DNA of 64,000 bases from Saccharum officinarum (Eukaryota > Streptophyta > Magnoliopsida > Poales > Poaceae), in the NCBI GenBank assembly GCA_020631735.1, contig CM036160.1, forward strand, positions 6,680,407-6,744,406. The letters run 5' to 3'. Below are positions 1-11,098 of the stretch, one piece after another (positions within the stretch are counted from its first letter, which is position 1; every line of letters begins with the position of its first letter). The notes below the pieces were generated by a model. That model saw only the letters and a list, made by a program, of their open reading frames with translations, searched no databases and had not been told where the DNA came from. Both the position numbers and the translations under genes were made by a program.

Positions 1-1715
1 ATTGTGCAAGTGTGTCTATCAACCCGTGGACATGTGGATAATAATCAATAAGTTATTAGCATCATACGCCATTTCCGTGTTTAACCCAGTACAATTGTGC
101 TTGTTTGTGATCAATAGCAATCAGTTCATGACTTCAGAATGTGACAGTTTCATAGAACTGTGTTACTCTGACCTAGATATGAGCCACCTTTCATATGGCT
201 CGATGTGCCCAAGAATTATTTATCTCTTTTAGCTGTCATGGACAGATAAATTTGGGCTATGCCAGCAGGAGATACTTTTGTTTCTTTTTGCTATTTTATA
301 AAAAGGTCATTACCAACATGAGTTTCTACACATAATTAGCATGCTGACTATTTTTACCCTTTACATTCCTTTTCCATGACTTATCATTGTCAATTAATAA
401 CAAGAAAGAAATATTGGTGTTTATGTTTGACTTGACCTAATAGGAGAGGTGTTGATGATCAGGTCTAGCTGTTCCCCAGACCCTGTATGGTACTCATCCA
501 TGATCTGCTATGCACAGGGATGTTGGTCGGTGGGCTGTGCCGTAGAGCGTGTGTCGTAGAGCGTATTTGTGTAATGTAGATGGGCGTGGCCCTGGACCTC
601 GCAAGCGTGGTTTTGACACTGTGACAGCGGTTCGCACTAGTGAGGCAGGGCTGGGGAAAAGAGAAAAAATCAGTCTATTACTTGGGTTTTCTAGATTACA
701 ATTAGCTGTATATACGAGCCATGTACATGTGCACCTCATCCAAGCAACCAACCTTCTCCTAATATCTCAACTAATTGACCAAAGCTAATATGACTTGTGA
801 TAATTCTAAAGAACAAAGACTATGGCTTCCCGCAGACTATTCTGAATATGAACTCTGGACTGTATCTGATTCGGCTGCTTCTTGCGCTGAGAATACGTGC
901 TCCTGTACATAACATGATGTGAGTTGTGACATTGTCATTTAATATATGATAGTAGTATAGAAAATTGTATTTGTGCTAAACATGGAGGTGTTTCCTTCTC
1001 AAGTTACCAGTCCAAATTCTTTTACTGTGGACATGGACAGAGCCATGGATCAAAACTAGTGCTGTCTGCTAGTTTTTATAACCCATATTCAGTTGTTTGT
1101 ATCTGGTTAGAAGTAAATATATTCATTGAGGGTAAATTGATTCTCAACAATCTGATGTTATCTTCAAATTTTATGTATGTCTGCTGCAGTGGTCTCTACA
1201 GGTGAGGGACCAAGTACCGGTGCTTGATGTGTTTCAAAAGCTTACAGTGATGATCTGGGTCTTCTCGGTTGAGTGGAAATTGGGTTGTCGTGATGGTAAC
1301 TAGTGTTAAGATGTACAATGGAGCTGTTATTGACATCAGCTAAGTTAGTTCTAGTCTTAAACTTGTTGGAATTCAGTATTGTTGGATCAGACATGCAATT
1401 CAGTATTGTTGGATCATTTGCTCTGTCCCCGGTGGTTGTGTAATAATATTTTCAAATGTGAGATATCCATCTACTTCTGCAGTGGGTCACCAGTTTCGAG
1501 CGAAATTTTGAGTGCTGCAGGTCAGAAAGTCCCCCGTTTATGAATGTGCTCCCTGGAGACTGAAAATTTGTGAAAGAAAAAACATCAGCAGGAGTAGACG
1601 GACGGATGATTTAGGTTTTCTGGTCAGATATATATATAGTTAACATATGCCGGACCTAATGATTTGGCTAAGCAGGGCGTGCCTAGTGCCTACCCCACTA
1701 TGCTGTGATCTTTTA
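1..1715. other. Unassigned intergenic or UTR/intron-like DNA
   Basis: AT-rich sequence with no ORF I can tie to a family. A short GC-richer stretch near 580-650 could be a terminal exon of an unknown gene, but nothing confirms it. A short direct duplication (ATTCAGTATTGTTGGATC) lies near 1375 and 1398. I see no TIR, LTR or RNA gene. Confidence 0.4.
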
Positions 1716-1854
1716 GGCCTTATTTGGATGGAGTTGGATTCGTATCAATCTGCATGTGTTGGGGTGGATTAGAGTGAAACTTGAACTAAATTTCACCCCG
1801 ATTCACCTTAACACATGTGGATTGAGACAAATCCGATAACATCCAAACAAGGCT
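1716..1854. mobile_element. Tourist-like MITE (PIF/Harbinger type), 139 bp
   Basis: The left end GGCCTTATTTGGATG and the right end CATCCAAACAAGGCT form imperfect terminal inverted repeats. Both sides are flanked by TTA (1713-1715 and 1855-1857), the target-site duplication expected for Tourist/PIF-Harbinger elements. The interior also pairs with itself (GTGTTGGGGTGGATT against AATCCACATGTGTTAAGG). It has no coding capacity, so it would have been moved by a transposase supplied elsewhere. Confidence 0.8.
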
Positions 1855-2021
1855 TTATTTGGTTTCGCTCAAAATTTTCGCCAATAAAATATATGGCATG
1901 CCATCATCTCCTTTTTTTTCTCATTCCAAAGGTGGATATAGAAATGAATGTTGCACGGATGCGTCATGACTCATGAGTGGTTCATATAGGAATGCTTCAA
2001 AATTGCTAGGCTGAAAACTGT

Positions 2022-4809
2022 TGTAACACCCAAAATTTGCATATCTTTCGAAATAGTGAAAATGATTTATTTACGCAATTTGGTGAGCATTAAACATAGG
2101 CAAAATAATTATTTTATGAAAATAAAATCAATTGTAAGGCAAGAAGCATATTGGTGCACTCATGCTGCTGCATTTGTTCTTATGTATTGTCTGGTTTTTG
2201 TTCCAAAAGCAAATGAATTCAAATCCCTTTTGAAAATGCCTTTGGAAAATTGATTTAGAAAAGAAAAAGGAAAACTTTCACTCCCTTGCAATCTGGCCCG
2301 AAGGCCTGTTTTCCTCTTTTTCGGCCCAATCCAGCAAGGGGAAGCCGCGGGCGCCTTTCTCACCTTCTCCTGCCGCCGACACGTGGGCCCGCGTCGCCAC
2401 CGTCGTCTTCATCGAGCCGGACTCGATTCCAAGCAGAGCCCGACTCCGGTCTTGCCCTTGCCGCATCCTAGCGTGCTCCGCAAGCCATCTTGGCCATAAA
2501 TAGCTAACTCCGCGTGCGCGCCGTCCCTTCCAAAACCCTAATTGAGTTCTCGCCCTCGCTAATAGCGCTCCGAGCCGCCGCAAGCTCGAGCAATCGCCGC
2601 CGCCGTCGGTCTCTCCAAAGCCGACCCTAATCCGCTCTGTAAGCTTCGTTGCGGTCTTCGTAACGTTTCTACGACCCTTCCGAAACTTGTTTCCCTCAAT
2701 TTTGTTGATTCCGTGGCTCTCAAACCGTCGCCGAACTTTGCAGGGGAGACTTCGCCGCCGGTCATCGTCGCGCCGCCGTTCCGCTCCGTCCCGACCGCCT
2801 TCATTTACGTGGGTAAGATCCCCGTGAATTTCTATTCCGTTTGGGCTTGGTCCCGAGCCTTTTCATTGCTCGTAGCCCGAGAACTAGTCATGCCGGTGAG
2901 CTCCGTCATTTTTCGGCCATGGCCACCGCCGTCTCGGCCTTCTTCTCTGGCCGAGCGCCGCCGGCGTTTTCCCCGCAACCGATCCGGTCCGTTGGATGTA
3001 GATCCGATGGCTCAGGATCAAAGATACCCCTTCGGGGTGAATCTTGTTAAAGAGACCCCGAGGTCTTTTATAATAGAACCCGCAGTCCCAGGGCGTCATC
3101 AGCTAATACGTTTTCATCAATGGAAAGCGTAAACTTCTGTTAAACAGATAGAAAATACGTTTTCTCTTATTTACCGTTTTGCCAATACATTCAAATGCTT
3201 ATAAAATCTCCGTTTTAACTCCGATTTGACCCATTCAAATTGCGTTGAGTTCGTTACATCGTGATCTATGCAGTGATATAGTTTTTAGTTATGTTAATAG
3301 CTTTTAAAATTCGAGCTCCTATAAATTATATTATTTCTTCTATAGGAAAACTTTGGAAATTCATATCTTGCTCGTTTTAACTCCGTTTTCAGTGAATAAA
3401 CTATCCATGTGTTCGTAGCGATGTGTAGATTCATTTTATAAACATTTTACTCAGTATTATTGAGTATTGGTGTACTGTTCTAATCAAATTCTATTGTTTG
3501 CATCGTGTATGTGTGCTCGTTGGATTGTTTGTTGCTGATTGTGATCGAGTCCAGAGAGTGAGCCGTTCGTGGTTGATCAGGAGTTTTACGATCAGCAGGA
3601 ACAACCAGACTTCGCTGATCAAGGCAAGTATAGATGGGACTATCCTTGTTACCTATTCACCATGAACTAAATTCATATTGCATGTGTCTTTGCTACCTTG
3701 TGAGATTTACCCTAGTGTTGTTTTCTTATACCTTGTCACCTTGGGTTTTGCATGTGGGTAGTATTGCTAGTGCTTTATCCATGATCTTGTAATATGAATT
3801 GAAAGAATGGAATTGCTAATGATGAATCTAACCTTACATACTGCTTATAGGGGGCTAGAGTAGGGGGTTATATTGTTGCTACTCTGGTTTCTCTCCGTAA
3901 GGACTTATTCTGTAAGTGAATCATCCGGGACTTACAGTACAGCTGTGAGGGCTATATGGCTCTGGCTCTAGTTATTCGTTGAGACCTTTTCTAGCTTGTG
4001 AGAGGGACAGCTGAATTGGGTATAGTGCAGTCTCTGGCCTTTGTGTATAGTCGTGATGAAATGTGCCAGTTGGAAGGGGGTGTACTATCTCTGACGACAA
4101 AGCGTTTCCTTGCTTGTTAGACGAACTCTCGGGTAGCTTTATGTGTTTTGTAGTGTCTTGGGAGTAATTAACCCACTTTATTGCAAAGCATGACTCACAG
4201 TGAAAGTGTACACCTCTGCGCAGAGTTAAAAACTATCATGATAGCCTTGCCCAGGGTCACGGGCGGCCAAGGGATTCTTATGGAATAGATACACTTGTTT
4301 ACTTTAAGTTATATGCTTAAAATTGCTGTTTAAGGTTATTCTTTAATTCTTGTACACATTGATCATGTGGTTGGGAAGTGCTACTACCTTGTTGCTAACT
4401 GCTAAAACTTGACATTCACTAAAAGCTGACGCAGTAAACCAGTGTCATTTTTTTTTGAGCTTCATGAACCCCTTCTATGCTTGTGGAGTTCGACATGAAC
4501 TCACTCTTGCTATTTCCCCACACTTCAGGAGATCAAGGTGTGAATTGCAACTATCGTGATGAGTACTAGATTTGCAGTCTCCCAGTCGACGTGTCCCTGT
4601 GTTTTGGAGCTTCCGCTATTGCTTATTATGAGAGACATATATTAGTATTTTCTATATTATTGTGAAGACTATGTAATAAATATACATTCGCTATGTAATA
4701 AGACAGGTGTGATGCTACTCTGATATTTGTCTACTTATGTGTGCGACTTTCTGGGGTGCACATAAGGATATTATACATCTTATTTGGTTCTTCAAATTGA
4801 GGTGTGACA
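2022..4809 (+). repeat. E1 5' LTR (2788 bp)
   Basis: Starts TGTAACACCC and ends TGTGACA just before the PBS. Positions 2022-4177 are repeated almost exactly at 11099-13252. A GC-rich block at about 2290-3010 carries several short ORFs that occur in both LTRs and look fortuitous. The remainder is AT-rich. Confidence 0.95.
2495..2503 (+). promoter_or_regulatory. TATA-like box of the E1 LTR promoter (also 11572-11580)
   Basis: CATAAATAG sits inside the GC-rich part of the LTR and is conserved in the 3' LTR copy. It is the best TATA-like candidate for the U3/R promoter. Inferred from sequence and position only. Confidence 0.4.
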
Positions 4810-4812
4810 AAG

Positions 4813-4824
4813 TGGTATCAGAGC
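4813..4824 (+). promoter_or_regulatory. E1 primer binding site (initiator tRNA-Met type)
   Basis: TGGTATCAGAGC lies 3 nt after the end of the 5' LTR. This is the usual plant retrotransposon PBS complementary to the 3' end of tRNA-Met, where minus-strand DNA synthesis would start. Confidence 0.93.
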
Positions 4825-4993
4825 ATCTGTTGACTGTAGGATGCAAAGCCTAGTTAGAATGGTCGTCTTTAGTTCTCTTTGCTTCCTTATTCTTGCTTTC
4901 TATCTTGATCTTGTTATTTGCTAAAAGTTCATACTCTTTACTATCTCTTTTATGAAATATATTGAATCTAATCTAATCTTCTAAATTCTGTAG

Positions 4994-5953
4994 ATGACTC
5001 GTGCTTTCAAGGCCGCTCGTATCTCTTCTGGAGGGTACTACCCACCTCGAGGCTTGAACGATCCCAGGGGACCTGATGAGGATGGTCATGTTGAAGATTG
5101 GTATGACTCGGATGATGAGGAGGACCTTGTGCCTGTACCCCCTTCACCAGGAGGTCCACCATCTCCGGAGCCTGATGTGCCTCAAGTGGAGGAAGACCCT
5201 GAAGAAGTTGAAGTGGTGGATGTGCAGCCACTAGAAGTCATTCTTCCAGAGCCTATCAATATTCCAAGTGATGATGAAGAAGATGTTGTTGTAGATGATG
5301 CTGATGATTATGATCAACCTCTTCCGCCTGGTGGCGGTGCAATTGGTGGTGGTGAACAGCCTCCTGAATTGGGCTGGACCAAGGAAGTATTTCATCCGGA
5401 GGATGTTGATACAGAGTGGCATCTCAAGCTTATGCATCTTTTGAATCACTACTTCTTCGATTGGCACCCCGCAGTGGCATGTGTGTGTACCCGGTACACG
5501 CACCCAATGGAGAAGACCTACTGGAAGACGGAAGTACAAATCTTTTCTAGAGAGTTTGGCTATGTGGAACGCAAGCTAGAAAGGAGCTTCTACCACATCG
5601 GGCATCGCGAAACTCAGGAAGATAGCATGGAAAGTGCAGCATATGAAGCTTGGCTACGACTTCATGGGCATCGCCGTGAGTTAGTGGAAGGTGGTAATCT
5701 TCGACTTCTCCCTTACACGGATGTGGCTTATGAAGCTGGTGGAATTATGATGGATCCGAATGCTTATGGTCCCGAGGTTCGAGCTTTGGGGCGCTTTTGT
5801 GAAGATCTTCTGGCTAAAAATAAAAGGTTGGAGTCCATGGTGTTAAGCCTTGGCAAGAGCTTTAGAAGGCTTCAGTTGGGTTATGATGAGCTCAAGGAAA
5901 CCATGGGAGAGCCCCGAGTTTACCGCAAGTGGGATCATGTTTGGCGTCCTTAA
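4994..5953 (+). CDS. orf0: extra protein ahead of gag-pol in E1 (319 aa)
   Basis: Function unknown. The ORF opens 170 nt after the PBS and ends 687 nt before gag-pol. Residues about 20-125 are acidic and proline-rich, likely disordered, with Asp/Glu runs. From about residue 128 there is a folded-looking segment with the motif spacing L-x2-Y-x2-DW, then Y-x-HP-x4-YW-x-TE, then an SME-x2-A and HG motif. The last ~50 residues are heptad-like and may form a coiled coil. A clearly homologous but diverged protein of 234 residues sits at the same place in E2 (58543-59247) and lacks most of the acidic N-terminus. No protease, RT, integrase or envelope-like signature and no signal peptide are visible. 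I recall extra 'orf0' frames upstream of gag being reported for some rice gypsy elements; whether this is the same family needs a search. Confidence 0.85.
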   Translation: MTRAFKAARISSGGYYPPRGLNDPRGPDEDGHVEDWYDSDDEEDLVPVPPSPGGPPSPEPDVPQVEEDPEEVEVVDVQPLEVILPEPINIPSDDEEDVVVDDADDYDQPLPPGGGAIGGGEQPPELGWTKEVFHPEDVDTEWHLKLMHLLNHYFFDWHPAVACVCTRYTHPMEKTYWKTEVQIFSREFGYVERKLERSFYHIGHRETQEDSMESAAYEAWLRLHGHRRELVEGGNLRLLPYTDVAYEAGGIMMDPNAYGPEVRALGRFCEDLLAKNKRLESMVLSLGKSFRRLQLGYDELKETMGEPRVYRKWDHVWRP

Positions 5954-6640
5954 GTGTTATGTCCCCAATGTAATAAACGTTAGCTATCGTTAAGTGGTGT
6001 TTAGTCGAGTCTTGTGAGTGCGTGTGAAACTTTGGTGTGTTAGATGAATTATTATTATGCATATGTGTGATTTGGATCTTTTATATGAGTGCTGGAACAT
6101 TGTGGGCATGTCCACAAGTTTCATTTGTTAGACATATTAAGTTTGGAGCATATTAATAAAGGTTAGTTGGGTTATCTCGAATCTGTCCTGTGCTGGAATT
6201 CTGGAGCAGTCAGTAATGTTTCTGATATATCTCAATATTGGTTCGAGAAACATTGGTGCAATTTTTATGAGTAAAACTAGACTTCTGTACTTTTCCAATG
6301 ACTCTAGAATCATGTTATTAACTGTTCTGAGCTGTGAGAAATAAACCTTGCAAGTTGATGTTTCTGCGCAGTCTGGGAGTCTGGAACAGTTTCTGTTGTT
6401 GTCAGTTTTTCGATAATTTAACTTCTGAATCTGGGAAAGCGCATAATATGAAAGTTGTAGAAAATTTCTTTATCTTTCCAACCATATAAAGTTCGCCTGA
6501 ATTGGAAACCTGGAACTCCGTCCATGAATTTTTTTTTCTGAACTGCTGATTCTATACTTCGCCCAGAAATTTTCAGAACTATTGCAATGTTATAATGTTG
6601 GATAATTACTAAAGATCTTCCTATGTGAACTGGGATACAG
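5954..6640. other. E1 spacer between orf0 and gag-pol
   Basis: An AT-rich stretch of 687 nt with no sizeable ORF. Its length is close to that of the equivalent spacer in E2 (59248-59952, 705 nt), and both carry the words TTTCCAACCAT and CTGAATTGGA. It may serve as leader for gag-pol, which otherwise sits far downstream of the first ORF. Confidence 0.55.
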
Positions 6641-9600
6641 ATGGCTGCACGTGGCAGAGGCAGAGGTAGAGGTGGCCGTGGTGCTGGTGTTACTCATGAA
6701 CAATTGGCGCAGCAACAGATGGACATGATGAACGCCATTGCTCAGTTTGCACAGGCAATGCAGGCTGGTGTTGGAATTAATGCTCAAGGACAACCTCCAA
6801 GGAATAAGAGGAGGGAGTTCATGCAGAGTCGTCCCCCTGTGTTTTCTCATGCAGCTGATCCTCTTGAAGCTGATGACTGGCTGCGTGCTATTGAGAGGGA
6901 GCTCAACATAGTACAATGCAATGAGCAGGAGAAAGTGCTCTATGCTTCAGGTCAACTTCAGGGAGCTGCACAAACATGGTGGGAGTCCTACCAAGCTGCT
7001 CGTCCCAACAATGCCCCTCCTGTCACCTGGAATGAGTTTGTGACAAGTTTTAGAGCTCGACATATCCCCGCTGGTGTTGTAGCACAGAAGCAGGAGGAAT
7101 TCAGGACACTCAGGATGGGATCCATGACCATGAGTGAGTACCATGACAAGTTCGAGCAGTTGGCTCGATACGCTCCAAATGAAGTTAGGGAAGATGCTGA
7201 CAAGCAGAGGCTTTTTCTGAATGGCATCTACTATGAGCTTCGACTGCAGTTGCTGGGGAATTCCTATGCCAATTTTGGGCAGCTGGTGGATCGTGCCATT
7301 ATCCTTGATAATGCTCGTCTGGCACAAGACAAGAAAAGGAAGTGGAACGGACAGGGCTCTGGAGGCAATGCTCGTTTCCGTCCTTACAATCAGGGCTATC
7401 AGCCAAAGTACCAAGGGCCAGCTGGTAATTGGAATAACAATCAGAATCAACAGCAGGGAAGCCAGCGAAAGCAGAATGGACAGCAGACACCTCGTCAGAA
7501 TGCAACCAACAACACTCCTCAGAAGGGTGTTTCTCCTCACACTCCACAAGTTTGCTACCAGTGTGGAAAGCCAGGACATTATGCTAACAATTGTCCTGAG
7601 AAGCAGAACCAGCAGACTCCTCAGAAGTCCAACACTGGTGGGCAGAAGCTGTTCAATCACCATGGCAAGGTGAATTATGTGTCTACTGCTACTGCTCAGG
7701 AGGCGGTAAATCACATGGCTACCGAGACTGCTCAGGAGACGCCTGAAATTATGCTTGGTACGTTCAGTGTCAATTCTTATTCCGCTTCTGTTCTTTTTGA
7801 TTCTGGAGCTTCGCATTCTTTTATCTCGCAAGCATTTGTTAGAATGCATAGCATACCCGTAGTTCCTATGAAAGAATCCATGTCAGTAAACTCTCCGGGA
7901 GGAAATATACCAGCGGAGTATTATTGCCCCTCTGCAAGTCTTTCTTTAAGGGGGGTAGAGTTTCCTGTCTGTGCGGTGGTGTTGAAGGCAGCCGGTATTG
8001 ATTTGATTCTGGGAATGGGCTGGCTGAAGCAATATGGCGTTCAGATTCTGTGCAAAGATAAAATGGTAGAACTGACTACTCCTAAGGGCGAAAGACACCG
8101 TGTTGAAGTGGCAGTGAGAGCACCTCCAACCGCTACAGTGAACCAGATGAACAATGAGGTTGACCCTCAGAACCGTGTTGTGGAGGAATTCCCGGATGTC
8201 TTTCCAGATGACTTGCCAGGTATGCCACCTGACCGAGACATTGAGTTTATTATTGAGTTATTACCTGGCACTGCACCTATAGCTAAACGTCCATATAGAA
8301 TGGGAGTTAATGAACTAGAGGAATTAAAGAAACAGCTTAAGGAGTTGGAGTCAAAAGGATTCATTCGGCCTAGTGCATCCCCTTGGGGCGCTCCAGTGAT
8401 CTTTGTTGACAAGAAGGATGGAACTCAGCGTATGTGTGTTGATTATCGTTCTCTTAATGAAGTTACAATCAAGAATAAGTATCCATTGCCTCGGATTGAT
8501 GATTTGTTTGATCAACTGAGAGGTGCTTGTGTGTTCTCAAAGATTGATCTACGTTCAGGCTATCATCAGTTGAAGATCAGGAATACAGATATACCCAAGA
8601 CAGCTTTCACTACAAGGTATGGGTTGTATGAGTATACAGTTATGTCATTCGGTTTGACCAATGCACCTGCCTACTTTATGTACATGATGAACCAGGTGTT
8701 TATGGAGTATCTTGACAAGTTCGTAGTGGTGTTCATTGATGATATTCTGGTATTCTCCAAGACAGAAGAGGAACATGCAGAACATTTAAGGTTAGTCTTG
8801 CAAAAGCTTCGGGAACATAAGTTGTATGCTAAGCGGAGCAAGTGTGAGTTCTGGCTTAAGGAAGTCTCTTTTCTGGGACATGTTGTTTCTAATGGAGGGA
8901 TATCAGTGGATCCAGGCAAGGTAAAAGATGTTTTGGATTGGAATCCGCCTACAGACGTCAGTGAGATCCGTAGTTTCCTTGGTTTGGCAGGTTACTATAG
9001 GAGGTTCATTGAAGGATTCTCTAAACTAGCTAAGCCCATGACAGCATTGCTTGAGAAGAATGCTAAATTTGTGTGGTCAGATAAGTGTCAAGCTAGCTTT
9101 GAGCAGTTGAAAGAGAAGTTGACTACAGCTCCGGTATTGATTCTGCCTGATCTGAGTAAGAGATTCTCTATCTATTGCGATGCATCTCGTTTGGGATTGG
9201 GTTGTGTTCTTATGCAAGAAGGTAGAGTTGTTGCTTATGCATCCAGACAATTGAGAAAACATGAGTTGAATTATCCCACTCATGATTTGGAGTTAGCAGC
9301 TGTTGTTCATGCATTGAAGATTTGGAGGCACTATTTGATTGGGCACAAGAGTGACATCTACACTGATCACAAGAGTTTGAAGTACATATTTACTCAGTCT
9401 GATCTAAATTTGAGACAGCGTAGATGGTTGGAATTGATCAAAGATTATGATCTAGAGGTTCATTACTATCCTGGTAGGGCGAATGTCGTGGCCGATGCAT
9501 TAAGCAGGAGGGGCTACTCTGAGCCTCGGACGACACCAATAACAGATGAGTTAACTGTTGAATTCAAACAATTGAACCTTGGTATTGTGTTGAATGCTAT

Positions 9601-11050
9601 GGAGATAGAGATTACACCTACTCTAGAGCAAGAGATATGCGAGGGTCAGCTCGAAGATGAGAAGCTGAAGGAGATAGCAGACAATGTTGTGATTGGTAAG
9701 TCACCTGGTTTCCGTTTAGATGAAGATGGTACTTTATGGTTTGGTAAACGGATTTGTGTACCTGAGATAAAGGCTATTCGTGATGCAATTTTGCGGGAAG
9801 CACATGAATCAGCCTATTCTATCCATCCTGGTAGTACTAAGATGTATCAGGATTTGAAAGAAAAATACTGGTGGGTCGGTATGAAGAAAGAAGTAGCTGA
9901 GTACGTGGCTATATGTGATACATGTCAGCGTGTGAAGGCTGAACATCAGAGGCCTGCTGGATTGTTGCAACCAATGAAGATTCCCGAATGGAAGTGGGAA
10001 GAGGTTGGTATGGATTTTATTGTAGGCTTACCTCGCACTAAGTATGGTTATGATTCTATATGGGTAATTGTAGATCGTTTGACAAAGGTTGCACACTTCT
10101 TACCAGTCAAGACTTCTCACAGTGGACTAAAATTAGCAGAATTATACATGGAAAGAATTGTTTGTTTGCATGGCGTTCCAAAGAAGATTGTGTCCGATAG
10201 AGGTACGCAGTTCACATCTCATTTTTGGGAGCAAGTGCACACTTCATTGGGAACCAAGCTGAATTTCAGTACCGCTTATCATCCTCAGACCGATGGTCAG
10301 ACCGAAAGAATTAATCAAATATTAGAGGATATGCTGAGAGCCTGTGCATTACAGTATGGTACTAGTTGGGATAAGAGTTTGCCTTATGCAGAGTTCTCTT
10401 ACAATAACAGCTATCAGCAAAGTCTCAAGATGGCACCATTTGAAGCGTTGTATGGGCGTAAGTGTAGAACGCCATTGTTTTGGAATCAAACGGGAGAAAC
10501 TCAAGTGTTTGGTCCTGATGTGTTGAGAGATGCGGAAGAACATGTGAGGAAGATCAGAGAGAATCTGAGAGTGGCACAATCTCGTCAGAAGAGTTATGCT
10601 GATAACAGACGAAGAGATTTAGCTTTTAAAGTTGGTGATTATGTCTATTTGAAAGTGTCTCCAATGAGAAGTGTGAAGCGGTTTAGCATGAAAGGTAAAC
10701 TAGCCCCAAGGTATGTTGGTCTGTTTCAGGTTCTGAATAGGCGAGGAGAAGTTGCATATCAATTGGAATTGCCTGAAAGTTTGTCAGGAGTGCATGATGT
10801 GTTCCATGTGTCACAACTAAAGAAGTGTCTTCGTGTGCCCGAGGAGCAAATACCAGTGGAAGAGCTTAAAGTGGGTGAAGATTTGACTTATGAAGAGTTT
10901 CCGGTACAAATCTTGGAGACATCACAAAGAGTTACGAGGAGTCGAGTTATTAAGATGTGTAAAGTTCAATGGAGTCGGTATTCGAAAGAGGAAGCAACTT
11001 GGGAAAGAGAAGAGGACTTGAGAAAGGACTATCCGCAGTTGTTTGAGTAA
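6641..11050 (+). CDS. gag-pol: E1 gag-pol polyprotein, intact, with chromodomain (1469 aa)
   Basis: One uninterrupted frame encodes the proteins for the element's particle, cDNA synthesis and integration. Order: RGG-rich N-terminus (residues 4-16); retrotransposon gag domain (about 75-235); CCHC zinc knuckle C305-x2-C308-x4-H313-x4-C318; aspartic protease with DSGAS at about 387-391; reverse transcriptase with the FIDD active site at 698-701; RNase H starting with the YCDAS segment (catalytic-type Asp near 847); integrase with an HHCC-type zinc region (HESAY...CDTC), core acidic residues in MDFI (Asp 1125), SDRGTQF and TERINQ; and a C-terminal chromodomain (about 1417-1469) with VQW and EEATWE. 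No stop or frameshift was seen. The start at 6641 gives the RGG N-terminus also present in E2. Confidence 0.96.
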   Translation: MAARGRGRGRGGRGAGVTHEQLAQQQMDMMNAIAQFAQAMQAGVGINAQGQPPRNKRREFMQSRPPVFSHAADPLEADDWLRAIERELNIVQCNEQEKVLYASGQLQGAAQTWWESYQAARPNNAPPVTWNEFVTSFRARHIPAGVVAQKQEEFRTLRMGSMTMSEYHDKFEQLARYAPNEVREDADKQRLFLNGIYYELRLQLLGNSYANFGQLVDRAIILDNARLAQDKKRKWNGQGSGGNARFRPYNQGYQPKYQGPAGNWNNNQNQQQGSQRKQNGQQTPRQNATNNTPQKGVSPHTPQVCYQCGKPGHYANNCPEKQNQQTPQKSNTGGQKLFNHHGKVNYVSTATAQEAVNHMATETAQETPEIMLGTFSVNSYSASVLFDSGASHSFISQAFVRMHSIPVVPMKESMSVNSPGGNIPAEYYCPSASLSLRGVEFPVCAVVLKAAGIDLILGMGWLKQYGVQILCKDKMVELTTPKGERHRVEVAVRAPPTATVNQMNNEVDPQNRVVEEFPDVFPDDLPGMPPDRDIEFIIELLPGTAPIAKRPYRMGVNELEELKKQLKELESKGFIRPSASPWGAPVIFVDKKDGTQRMCVDYRSLNEVTIKNKYPLPRIDDLFDQLRGACVFSKIDLRSGYHQLKIRNTDIPKTAFTTRYGLYEYTVMSFGLTNAPAYFMYMMNQVFMEYLDKFVVVFIDDILVFSKTEEEHAEHLRLVLQKLREHKLYAKRSKCEFWLKEVSFLGHVVSNGGISVDPGKVKDVLDWNPPTDVSEIRSFLGLAGYYRRFIEGFSKLAKPMTALLEKNAKFVWSDKCQASFEQLKEKLTTAPVLILPDLSKRFSIYCDASRLGLGCVLMQEGRVVAYASRQLRKHELNYPTHDLELAAVVHALKIWRHYLIGHKSDIYTDHKSLKYIFTQSDLNLRQRRWLELIKDYDLEVHYYPGRANVVADALSRRGYSEPRTTPITDELTVEFKQLNLGIVLNAMEIEITPTLEQEICEGQLEDEKLKEIADNVVIGKSPGFRLDEDGTLWFGKRICVPEIKAIRDAILREAHESAYSIHPGSTKMYQDLKEKYWWVGMKKEVAEYVAICDTCQRVKAEHQRPAGLLQPMKIPEWKWEEVGMDFIVGLPRTKYGYDSIWVIVDRLTKVAHFLPVKTSHSGLKLAELYMERIVCLHGVPKKIVSDRGTQFTSHFWEQVHTSLGTKLNFSTAYHPQTDGQTERINQILEDMLRACALQYGTSWDKSLPYAEFSYNNSYQQSLKMAPFEALYGRKCRTPLFWNQTGETQVFGPDVLRDAEEHVRKIRENLRVAQSRQKSYADNRRRDLAFKVGDYVYLKVSPMRSVKRFSMKGKLAPRYVGLFQVLNRRGEVAYQLELPESLSGVHDVFHVSQLKKCLRVPEEQIPVEELKVGEDLTYEEFPVQILETSQRVTRSRVIKMCKVQWSRYSKEEATWEREEDLRKDYPQLFE

Positions 11051-11082
11051 GCAAAGTCTAATCTCGAGGACGAGATTCTTTT

Positions 11083-11098
11083 AAGGGGGGTAGAATTT
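11083..11098 (+). promoter_or_regulatory. E1 polypurine tract
   Basis: AAGGGGGG followed by TAGAATTT lies directly before the 3' LTR start TGTAACACC. This is the expected primer site for plus-strand synthesis. It follows gag-pol by about 30 nt. Confidence 0.88.

Noticed and set aside
549..788. 79-codon plus-strand ORF containing an RGPGPRKRG-like stretch
   Set aside because: Could be a terminal exon, but there is no supporting neighbour exon, splice pattern or known domain.
2160..3132. Several 61-139 codon ORFs on both strands, repeated exactly at 11236-12208
   Set aside because: They lie in the GC-rich part of the E1 LTRs, duplicate because the LTRs are identical, and show no protein family features.
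6590..7849. Minus-strand ORFs (108 and 300 codons) opposite E1 gag
   Set aside because: Antisense shadows of the gag frame with no recognisable domain.
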